Assembly: GCF_016861565.1 (NCBI RefSeq)
Contig: NZ_BOLK01000009.1
Coordinates: 1 to 64,000, forward strand
Origin: Secundilactobacillus yichangensis
Lineage (GTDB): Bacteria; Bacillota; Bacilli; Lactobacillales; Lactobacillaceae
Reading direction: 5' to 3'
DNA length: 64,000 nucleotides
A program made the position numbers and the translations under genes. Under the pieces are notes generated by a model, which did not search any database, had not been told where the DNA came from, and worked only from the letters and a program-made list of their open reading frames with translations. Positions 57,671-64,000 of the stretch are shown here, piece by piece; positions within the stretch are counted from its first letter, which is position 1, and every line of letters starts with the position of its first letter.

Positions 57671-59692
57671 ATGAACGGTTTATTTTCAAGGGATAATTTG
57701 CCCGAATTTTTAAGAAATAGACGTCTTCGCGGTCTAGCGTTATTCATGATCGCATTATCAGCTGCAGGGATCGTTCTGGCCTTTTTGTTCTCTTGGATTT
57801 TAGGAATACTAGCCTTAGTGGTCGTAATCACGAGTTTAATATTCTCTTTTAATACCATGAACGAAATTAGTGCTGATATGAACCGTTATATTGCTGATTT
57901 GTCATTCCGAATCAACCGTGGCGAGCAAGAGGCACTGATCGATATGCCCGTTGGGGTCATGATCTTTGGGGATAACGACGCTATCGAATGGGTCAACCCA
58001 TACCTACAGCAATATTTTGGTGATCAAACGGTTTTAAGTAAGCGGATGAGCGACGTAGATCCTGAACTGGAAAAACTGATTCAAGATCACGTCAATGATC
58101 AAAAGCCGCAAACGGTCACTTGGAAAGACCGCCAATTTTCGTTTTTAGTACAAAAGGATTTCCGCGCCGTTTATATGATCGAAGTCACTCACTTCACTCA
58201 AATTGAGCAGCGCTATGAAAATGAACGTATCGCCATTGGGCAGGTCTTTCTCGATAACTACGATGAAGTGACGCAGTCCATGACCGATCAGGAAATCTCA
58301 AACCTCAGAAATTATGTGACTAACGAGCTGTCCGTTTGGGCGCAGCGCTTTAGGATGTATCTGAAACGGCTGGACGATGACCACTACCTAGTGTTTATGT
58401 ATGCGCAAGCCATGAGAGCTGTGGAAAATGATAAGTTCAGCATTTTGGATACTATTCGAGAGAGTACATCAAAACAAAACTTCCCGTTAACCCTGAGTAT
58501 TGGGATCGCGTATGGCGGTGCTGATTTAGCCAAGCTGGCTGATCAAGCGCAGAGTAACCTTGATTTAGCACTTGGTCGAGGCGGTGACCAAGTGGTCGTT
58601 CGCGCGCAGGACGAAGAAGCCCGGTTCTACGGTGGGAAGACCAACCCAATGGAGAAGCGGACTCGAGTGCGTGCACGAATGATCTCGCAGGCCCTACAGG
58701 AGTTAATGAACCAGTCTGATGCCATCTTCGTTCAGGGGCACCAGCAGCCCGATATGGACTCCATTGGAGCTTGTATGGGGATTCGGCGGATCGCTCAGAT
58801 GAACCAGAAGGATTGTTACATTGTTTTGGACCGCAACGACGTTCACAGTGACGTGCAGCGGCTGCTGGATTCAATCAAAGACTATCCGGAAATTAATGAT
58901 GCCATTATTTCTCCGGAGGAGGCTTTGTCTAAAATTACGAAACAAAGCATGCTGGTCATGGTGGATCACTCTAAGCCGTCGTTATCGATTTCACCAGAGC
59001 TTTATCAGCAGCTTGAAAATCGAGTCATGATTATTGACCATCACCGTCGTGGAGAAGAGTTTCCTGAAAATCCAATGCTGGTTTACATTGAGCCGTACGC
59101 TAGTTCAACCTGTGAGCTGATTACCGAAATGTTTGAGTATCAATCTCAAGAGTCTGAGCCCATCAATAAGATCGAAGCTACGGCAATGCTTACGGGGATC
59201 TTCATTGACACTAAGTCGTTTTCACTGCGAACCGGGTCACGAACCTTTGATGCAGCGAGCTATCTACGTTCTGCTGGGGCTGATTCGGTGCAAATGCAGC
59301 AGTTTATGAAGGAAAATGTAGATAGTTATTTGCAGCGTAATCATCTGATTGAACTTGTCACGTTTGTGAACGAGGATATGGCGATTATTGCTGGTGAAGA
59401 AAACGAAGTCTATGATTCCGTTACGGCTGCTCAGGCGGCGGATGATCTGCTCAATATGTCAGGAGTGGACGCATCGTTTGTCATCACTAAACGTGACGAT
59501 GGGCGAATCGGAATTTCTGCCCGAAGTATGGGCGAAATCAACGTTCAACTGATCATGGAGAAGATGGGTGGCGGTGGTCACCTGTCAAGCGGTGCTACTC
59601 AAATTGCTGACAGCACGGTGAGTGAAGTTAAGGATCAGCTGGTAGCTATTTTAAATGGTCAGACTGATAAAGAAACGACGCCGGCTTCTTAA
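57671..59692 (+). CDS. gdpP: Cyclic-di-AMP phosphodiesterase GdpP
   Basis: Membrane-bound enzyme degrading c-di-AMP, so controlling potassium/osmolyte balance and wall stress. The 673-aa protein has two N-terminal membrane helices (about 15-65), a PAS-like domain, a degenerate GGDEF domain (about 175-300), a DHH domain (GHQQPDMDSIGA near 355; IIDHHRRG near 453) and DHHA1 with GGGGHLSSGA near 634. Upstream of rplI and dnaB, the usual Firmicutes order. Confidence 0.96.
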   Translation: MNGLFSRDNLPEFLRNRRLRGLALFMIALSAAGIVLAFLFSWILGILALVVVITSLIFSFNTMNEISADMNRYIADLSFRINRGEQEALIDMPVGVMIFGDNDAIEWVNPYLQQYFGDQTVLSKRMSDVDPELEKLIQDHVNDQKPQTVTWKDRQFSFLVQKDFRAVYMIEVTHFTQIEQRYENERIAIGQVFLDNYDEVTQSMTDQEISNLRNYVTNELSVWAQRFRMYLKRLDDDHYLVFMYAQAMRAVENDKFSILDTIRESTSKQNFPLTLSIGIAYGGADLAKLADQAQSNLDLALGRGGDQVVVRAQDEEARFYGGKTNPMEKRTRVRARMISQALQELMNQSDAIFVQGHQQPDMDSIGACMGIRRIAQMNQKDCYIVLDRNDVHSDVQRLLDSIKDYPEINDAIISPEEALSKITKQSMLVMVDHSKPSLSISPELYQQLENRVMIIDHHRRGEEFPENPMLVYIEPYASSTCELITEMFEYQSQESEPINKIEATAMLTGIFIDTKSFSLRTGSRTFDAASYLRSAGADSVQMQQFMKENVDSYLQRNHLIELVTFVNEDMAIIAGEENEVYDSVTAAQAADDLLNMSGVDASFVITKRDDGRIGISARSMGEINVQLIMEKMGGGGHLSSGATQIADSTVSEVKDQLVAILNGQTDKETTPAS

Positions 59693-59715
59693 TAAATTAA
59701 ATAGATAAACATAAA

Positions 59716-59754
59716 AAATCGCGACGCCAAGGTTATTTAAACGGGTCGCGATTT
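59716..59754 (+). terminator. Terminator or attenuator between gdpP and rplI
   Basis: AAATCGCGAC/GTCGCGATTT stem; only a short T-run follows, so read-through to rplI is likely. Confidence 0.6.
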
Positions 59755-59849
59755 ATGGTAAAGTTATTAAATGAAAGCTCCCAAATTGGGATCGATAAAG
59801 TCTTGGCATATCAGGGTTATCCTAACGTGCCAGATAAGGAGGACTTATT

Positions 59850-60302
59850 GTGAAAGTTATCTTTTTGCAAGATGTTCGCGGCAAAGGTAAGCGCGGCGAA
59901 ATTAAGAATGTTCCAGACGGCTATGCCCAAAATTTTTTGATCAAACAGGGGAAAGCAAAGATTGCGACAGCCAGTGCAATAAGTCAGCTTAAGGGTCAAC
60001 AAAAAGCTGAGGCTAAGCGCGAAGAAGAAGAACGTCAGGAAGCTGAGTCGGTTAAGAAGGTTTTGGAAGATGATAAAACCATCGTTCAATTAACGGCTAA
60101 GGCAGGGACTGACGGCCGGCTGTTTGGTTCCATTCCAAGCAAGCAGATTGCCCAGGCTTTGGAAAAACAGTATGGTGTTAAATTGGACAAGCGAAAGATT
60201 GAATTACGCGAACCGATTAAAGTGATGGGCTTCGTTAACGTGCCTGTTAAATTACATCAGGACGTGACCGGCCGAATTCGGGTTCATATCTCAGAAAAGT
60301 AA
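59850..60302 (+). CDS. rplI: 50S ribosomal protein L9
   Basis: A 150-aa ribosomal protein: [29 protein letters not shown] at the N-terminus, a charged connecting helix (about 50-75) and the C-terminal domain [17 protein letters not shown] start with AAGGAGG. Confidence 0.97.
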   Translation: MKVIFLQDVRGKGKRGEIKNVPDGYAQNFLIKQGKAKIATASAISQLKGQQKAEAKREEEERQEAESVKKVLEDDKTIVQLTAKAGTDGRLFGSIPSKQIAQALEKQYGVKLDKRKIELREPIKVMGFVNVPVKLHQDVTGRIRVHISEK

Positions 60303-60320
60303 TTTAAGTCCATTTTTTCT

Positions 60321-60357
60321 AGGGGTCGTCGGCAAATTCAGTTTGCCCCGACCCCTT
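60321..60357 (+). terminator. Hairpin between rplI and dnaB
   Basis: AGGGGTCG/CGACCCCT with an inner GGCAAA/TTTGCC stem; only a weak T-tract follows, so it may attenuate rather than stop transcription. Confidence 0.6.
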
Positions 60358-60385
60358 CGTTTATCACAGCGAGGAGTAATTAATA

Positions 60386-61777
60386 ATGAGTGAAGGGTTG
60401 AGAGATCAAACGCCACCTCAAAACATTGAGGCGGAAAAAGCGGTGCTTGGGGCCATCTTTTTAAACGGCGATGCCCTAGTCGACGCAATGGAAGTACTGA
60501 CCGCGGATGATTTCTATCGTCGTGCGCATGGGTTGATTTTCCAGACAATGGTCAATTTAAACGACCGTGATGAAGCCATTGATGTGGTGACGGTATCGGA
60601 TGAACTGAAGCGGCTTAACCAGCTTGAAGATATTGGCGGCATGCCCTATATTGCTGAATTAGCGGCTTCGGTACCAACGGCAGCTAACGTGGGCTACTAT
60701 GCCAAGATTGTTGCCCAAAAGGCCGTTTTGCGGCGGTTAATTCAAACGGCTACCAAGATTGTGACGGATAGCTACTCGGAAGACGCACCAGTTGATGAAC
60801 TGCTTGATCAGGCTGAACAGTCGATCATGAACGTTAACGAATCGCGTAATCAAGCTGGGTTTAAAGCCATCAAAGACGTGTTAAATTCCACCTTTGAAGA
60901 GATTGATCGGTTATCACAGCAGGGTGACACAGTGACTGGTTTATCTACGGGATACCCTGATTTAGATAAAATGACTACGGGACTGCACGATGATGAATTA
61001 ATGATTTTAGCAGCGCGGCCAGCAGTTGGGAAGACGGCCTTTGCGTTGAACATCGCGCAAAACGTTGGTACCAAGACGGACAAAGCGGTTGCCATTTTTA
61101 GTCTTGAAATGAGTGCTGAATCACTGGTTAACCGGATGTTGTGTGCAGAAGGCAGTATCAACGCTAATCACTTGCGGACCGGTCAGCTTGAAGAGGGCGA
61201 ATGGCAGAATTTAATTGTCGCAATGGGCAGTTTGTCAAAGGCGAAGATCTTCATCGACGATACGGCTGGGATTAAGATGTCTGAGATTCGGGCAAAGTGT
61301 CGTCGGTTAGCCAAGGAACAGAACGGTAAATTAGGCTTAGTTGTTGTCGATTATTTACAATTGGTTGAAAGTACCGGTGCTGAAAACCGGCAGCAAGAAG
61401 TCTCCGCAATTTCGCGGCAGCTTAAAAAGCTGGCTAAGGAACTGCACGTACCCGTAATTGCGTTATCACAATTATCTCGTGGTGTGGAACAGCGGCAGGA
61501 TAAACGACCTGTACTGTCAGATATTCGTGAATCTGGTTCAATTGAACAAGATGCTGATATTGTTTCATTCCTGTATCGTGACGACTACTATGAACGTGAT
61601 GACGACGATAGTGATGACAGCGGTGGTGACGGTAACGACGGCGAACAAGATGTCGGTGAAGTTGAAGTCATTATTGAAAAGAACCGTTCGGGCCCTCGAG
61701 GTACCGTTAAATTACTGTTTGTTAAGTCGTATAACAAGTTCTCCTCGATAGCGTATGGGGCGGAACCAAATAAATAA
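60386..61777 (+). CDS. dnaB: Replicative DNA helicase DnaB (DnaC)
   Basis: Hexameric helicase of the replication fork. The 463-aa protein has the N-terminal domain (PPQNIEAEKAVLGAIF), the RecA-like motor with Walker A ARPAVGKTAFALN near 209, Walker B LVVVDYLQLVE near 316, and DIRESGSIEQDAD near 380. A short Asp/Gly-rich insertion (about 402-425) interrupts the C-terminal part before VEVIIEKNRSGP. The stop codon abuts a repeat element. Confidence 0.97.
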   Translation: MSEGLRDQTPPQNIEAEKAVLGAIFLNGDALVDAMEVLTADDFYRRAHGLIFQTMVNLNDRDEAIDVVTVSDELKRLNQLEDIGGMPYIAELAASVPTAANVGYYAKIVAQKAVLRRLIQTATKIVTDSYSEDAPVDELLDQAEQSIMNVNESRNQAGFKAIKDVLNSTFEEIDRLSQQGDTVTGLSTGYPDLDKMTTGLHDDELMILAARPAVGKTAFALNIAQNVGTKTDKAVAIFSLEMSAESLVNRMLCAEGSINANHLRTGQLEEGEWQNLIVAMGSLSKAKIFIDDTAGIKMSEIRAKCRRLAKEQNGKLGLVVVDYLQLVESTGAENRQQEVSAISRQLKKLAKELHVPVIALSQLSRGVEQRQDKRPVLSDIRESGSIEQDADIVSFLYRDDYYERDDDDSDDSGGDGNDGEQDVGEVEVIIEKNRSGPRGTVKLLFVKSYNKFSSIAYGAEPNK

Positions 61778-61903
61778 GGTGCGGAAACAGACGTTTAGAG
61801 AGCGAAGGATAAGGGCAGAAAGATAGAAACCCTGGTTTTGGGTTTGTATCCTTCTGCCCTTATCTGCAGCTCTCTGTCTGTTGTAGCCCGATTCGACTAG
61901 GTA
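61776..61903 (+). repeat. Intergenic hairpin element, copy B
   Basis: Starts at the dnaB stop codon with AAGGTGCGGAAAC, then P1 CAGAC/GTCTG, bulge GTTTA, P2 GAGAGC/GCTCTC, a distal 13-bp stem (61808-61820 with 61852-61864) with an inner GAT-AAACCC/GGGTTT-ATC extension, and 3' flank TTGTAGCCCGATTCGACTAGGTA. Same plan as the copies near jag, with different but still paired stem sequence. Confidence 0.82.
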
Positions 61904-62062
61904 GCCTTAACGAACATCCCGAACTTGGATTTGTGTCTGAGTGCCCTTATGTGCAAGTTTCTGCCTAGTTGGAGCCTGATTCGGCTATGTGGCCGAAACC
62001 CTGGTTTTAGGTTTGTATCCTTCTGGCCTTATCTGCGGCCGTTGAAACCCAATTCGGCTATA
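61904..62062 (+). repeat. Degenerate partial copies of the hairpin element
   Basis: Two partial copies of the 3' half of copy B follow it: one around 61945-62000 (CCTTATGTGCAAGTTTCTGCC..., then GGAGCCTGATTCGGCTA) and one around 62000-62062 (CCCTGGTTTTAGGTTTGTATC..., then ACCCAATTCGGCTATA). They have lost part of the stems. Confidence 0.65.
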
Positions 62063-62076
62063 TCGGACAACCGACC

Positions 62077-62235
62077 TTGACACACACCATCATCCATGCG
62101 ATACTATCACACGGTGCCAAACCATGGCGGGATTCCAAAGATCGGCGCATTCGTGCGTTCAGAAGGTCGGCGGGCCTGCCTTTTCTATTGCAATTTAAAT
62201 GATCCGTTCATCTTTTTGGATGAGCGGATTTTTTC
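62077..62235 (+). ncRNA. Candidate small RNA with own promoter and terminator
   Basis: A TTGACA (62077-62082) and GATACT (62100-62105) with 17-nt spacing predict a transcript from about 62112 to a strong terminator (62202-62235), roughly 120 nt. In between are pairable segments (CGCA-TTCG-TGCG at about 62146-62157; GATC/GGTC). I do not recognise a known family, and the only reading frame (24 codons from ATG 62124) has no ribosome site. Confidence 0.4.
62202..62235 (+). terminator. Intrinsic terminator in the dnaB-ldh intergenic region
   Basis: ATCCGTTCATC pairs with GATGAGCGGAT (one G-U) around a 6-nt loop, followed by six T. Confidence 0.88.
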
Positions 62236-62311
62236 GTGTAGGTTTGTTGACTTACGTTGCTGAAATGTATTCAAGTGGGCAGACGGTTACACTCGGCTAA
62301 CTTTTACACGC

Positions 62312-62349
62312 TACACAAAAAACCTCACCACATTAGGGGTTGTGGTGAG
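62312..62349 (-). terminator. Orphan leftward terminator
   Basis: CCTCACCAC/GTGGTGAGG with, on the minus strand, a T6 run. No minus-strand gene lies to its right before 62771. The interval 62350-62755 is AT-rich and shows no gene on either strand. Confidence 0.6.
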
Positions 62350-62770
62350 GGTCGAGGGGAGTGATAGCGTTTTGTTTCAAGGTTTATCCTGATTTTGGGG
62401 AGGAGGAAAAATCAAAAACCGTTATCTGTCTTAAAAGGGAAGTCAACTAATCTCTAATTGACTATGGTTAAATAATAAGCAATAAATGTGATAAAAATAT
62501 GAAGTTTTCCATGCGCCTTTCTAAAGGAACCGTTAAGGAAAGGTAAAAATATGTTACCTACTGAATACATTGACTGGAATTAGGAATAAATGAATAGATT
62601 ATCAAAATAAATAATAAACATACAATAATTTCTCTATTGAAAATCTGTAACAGTAATAAATATCTTAGTCAGAAAAAAGGTGGTTGCAAGCAGAGAATAA
62701 GAAGAAGATAATAAAAGGGCTACATAGTCTAATCTAATTTTCATGAACACACTTAGAAAGGATGTTTGAA

Positions 62771-63862
62771 ATGGTTAAACGATACGATAGTGATAAAGTA
62801 AAGGCTTTGGTACATAAGATTTATAAAGCATACGGTTTTACGGAAGAGCAAAGTGCAGCGGTTGCTGAAACATTAATTTATACTGATTTACACGGAATCG
62901 CGTCCCATGGGGTTCAACGGATGGTGATGTATGATCATTTCATTCAAAATGGTAAAATTCGGGTCAAAAGCAAACCGGAAATTGTGAAGGAGACCAACGT
63001 TAGTGCCGTGGTTGACGCTAATTTTGGATTAGGACAGCTTAACGGGATTTACAGTATGGATATTGCCATTAAAAAGGCAAAGGCACATGGTGTTGGTATT
63101 GTTACCACCAAGCGATCCGGCCACTACGGCATTGCTGGGTATTACGCCAATATGGCCGCTGATCAAGGTTTAATTGGGTTGTCATCAACCAATTCTCGGC
63201 CAGCCATGCTGCCTACTCATGCCACTCAAGCGTTTGTTGGAACGAACCCGATTGCGTTTGCTATGCCAGCTAAACCACACAACTTTATTTACGATGCAGC
63301 CACAACGACAGTACCTCAGGGTAAAATTGAAGTTTACCGTAAACTGGGGAAAGATCTGCCTGCTTTGTGGGTAGCCAAAGACGGTAATCAAGAAATCAAC
63401 GATCATAATGATACCGCTGATTTAGACGCCTTGCGTGACCCAATGTCTAACGTTGGACTGACCCCACTGGGTGGTGTCAGAGAAGAAACTGGCAGTCACA
63501 AGGGCTTCGGCCTTGGGGTGATTGTTGAAGTGTTCACTTCTATTTTATCACTGGGCAATACTTCCACTGAAATTACTCCTGAAGACTTGCAAGTCGGTCC
63601 GTGCCAGAGTTTTATCGCAATTGATCCTGCTATTTTTGGTGACGTTGATCAAATCGTGCAAAGATTCTCGGAGTACTTACAGCAAATTCGGGAACTACCG
63701 GCTATTCCAGGCAAGACGATTTACGTTGCTGGCGATAAGGAAGCTTTAGCGTACGAAGACCGGAAGCAAAACGGTATGATCATCGATGATAAGACTCTCG
63801 CTGAAGTAACGGGAATTGCCGACCGTCTAGGCGTTAAGTATGGGTCACTTAATGTGGAATAA
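62771..63862 (+). CDS. Ldh2-family (malate/L-lactate/ureidoglycolate-type) dehydrogenase
   Basis: A 363-aa NAD(P)-dependent 2-hydroxyacid dehydrogenase of the Ldh2/MDH2 family, unrelated to classical LDH. Motifs: DLHGIASHGVQRM near 41-53 (catalytic His48-type), GHYGIAGYYANMA near 117, FVGTNPIAFAMP near 156, and GSHKGFGLGVIVEVF near 240. The exact substrate (malate, lactate, ureidoglycolate, sulfolactate) cannot be read. Start ATG 62771 is chosen because AAAGGA sits 9 nt upstream; the ATG at 62762 touches that site. Single-gene unit. Confidence 0.88.
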   Translation: MVKRYDSDKVKALVHKIYKAYGFTEEQSAAVAETLIYTDLHGIASHGVQRMVMYDHFIQNGKIRVKSKPEIVKETNVSAVVDANFGLGQLNGIYSMDIAIKKAKAHGVGIVTTKRSGHYGIAGYYANMAADQGLIGLSSTNSRPAMLPTHATQAFVGTNPIAFAMPAKPHNFIYDAATTTVPQGKIEVYRKLGKDLPALWVAKDGNQEINDHNDTADLDALRDPMSNVGLTPLGGVREETGSHKGFGLGVIVEVFTSILSLGNTSTEITPEDLQVGPCQSFIAIDPAIFGDVDQIVQRFSEYLQQIRELPAIPGKTIYVAGDKEALAYEDRKQNGMIIDDKTLAEVTGIADRLGVKYGSLNVE

Positions 63863-63872
63863 AAGCCAAAAT

Positions 63873-63932
63873 AAAGCTTAGTTCTGAGTAATCGATCAAA
63901 ATCGGTTGTCTTAGAACTAAGCTTTAGTTTTT
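63873..63932 (+). terminator. Terminator of the Ldh2-family gene
   Basis: A perfect 13-bp outer stem AAAGCTTAGTTCT/AGAACTAAGCTTT with a CGAT/ATCG inner stem and a T-run. Confidence 0.9.
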
Positions 63933-63938
63933 AAAATA

Positions 63939-63954
63939 TGTTTCACGTGGAACA
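63939..63954 (-). other. parS: parS centromere-like site
   Basis: On the minus strand the 16-mer TGTTCCACGTGAAACA fits the ParB/Spo0J binding consensus TGTTNCACGTGAAACA at every position. It lies in a gene-free spot about 22 kb from dnaA, in the origin-proximal zone where parS sites cluster. Confidence 0.85.
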
Positions 63955-64000
63955 TTTACTCGTTTTGTTACCGCCAAAGATCAACTGCAGCAAACGTCAG

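Noticed and set aside
62124-62198. A 24-codon frame inside the candidate small RNA
   Set aside because: There is no Shine-Dalgarno sequence before the ATG and the product resembles nothing I know.

Overview
The window is a Lactobacillaceae chromosome segment spanning the replication origin. The order rpmH-dnaA-dnaN-yaaA-recF-gyrB-gyrA-rpsF-ssb-rpsR, then gdpP-rplI-dnaB, and rnpA-yidC-jag and mnmE-mnmG leftward, is the classic Firmicutes oriC neighbourhood. Purine-rich Shine-Dalgarno sites, TTG/GTG starts, moderate GC and the protein sequences fit a lactobacillus. The cobalamin genes recall B12-producing species (reuteri, rossiae, coryniformis, collinoides/buchneri relatives). I cannot name the species.

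Left part (1-29 kb): pyruvate oxidase and a glycerol facilitator precede a 26-kb leftward cluster for anaerobic (cobalt-early) adenosylcobalamin synthesis. In transcription order it runs: ECF S-component (CblT-like), cobD, cbiA, B, C, D, E, T, F, G, H, J, cobA-hemD fusion, cbiK, cbiL, cobalt ECF transporter cbiMNQO, cbiP, sirA-like, hemA, C, B, L, cblS-like, cobU, cobS, cobC, hemD. It covers glutamyl-tRNA to uroporphyrinogen III, the corrin ring, side-chain amidation, the aminopropanol arm and nucleotide-loop assembly. No cobT, bluB or pduX is seen here. The CblS-like kinase and the S-component instead suggest salvage of alpha-ribazole for the lower ligand.

Middle part (29-35 kb): divergent from the cluster lies a PduO-type corrinoid adenosyltransferase. 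It is followed by an FMN-reductase/acetyltransferase fusion, a histidine phosphatase, a small operon of CadD-like transporter + EutP/PduV GTPase + flavodoxin, a HesB-like protein and an acyl-CoA thioesterase. The PduV and PduO proteins link the region to B12-dependent diol metabolism, whose enzymes are not in the window.

Right part (35-64 kb): tRNA-modification genes mnmG/mnmE, jag, yidC, rnpA, rpmH; a two-part oriC flanking dnaA with a readable DnaA-box/DnaA-trio unwinding element before dnaN; replication and gyrase genes; rpsF-ssb-rpsR; a large BspA-type surface protein with an LPQTN sorting motif; an MFS exporter; c-di-AMP phosphodiesterase gdpP; rplI; dnaB; a 1-kb intergenic region; an Ldh2-family dehydrogenase; and a parS site at the right edge.

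The most unexpected structure is a family of intergenic hairpin elements (38958-39091, 39146-39270, 61776-61903). They share flanking sequence while their stems differ by compensatory changes. Two of them begin directly at the stop codons of jag and dnaB.
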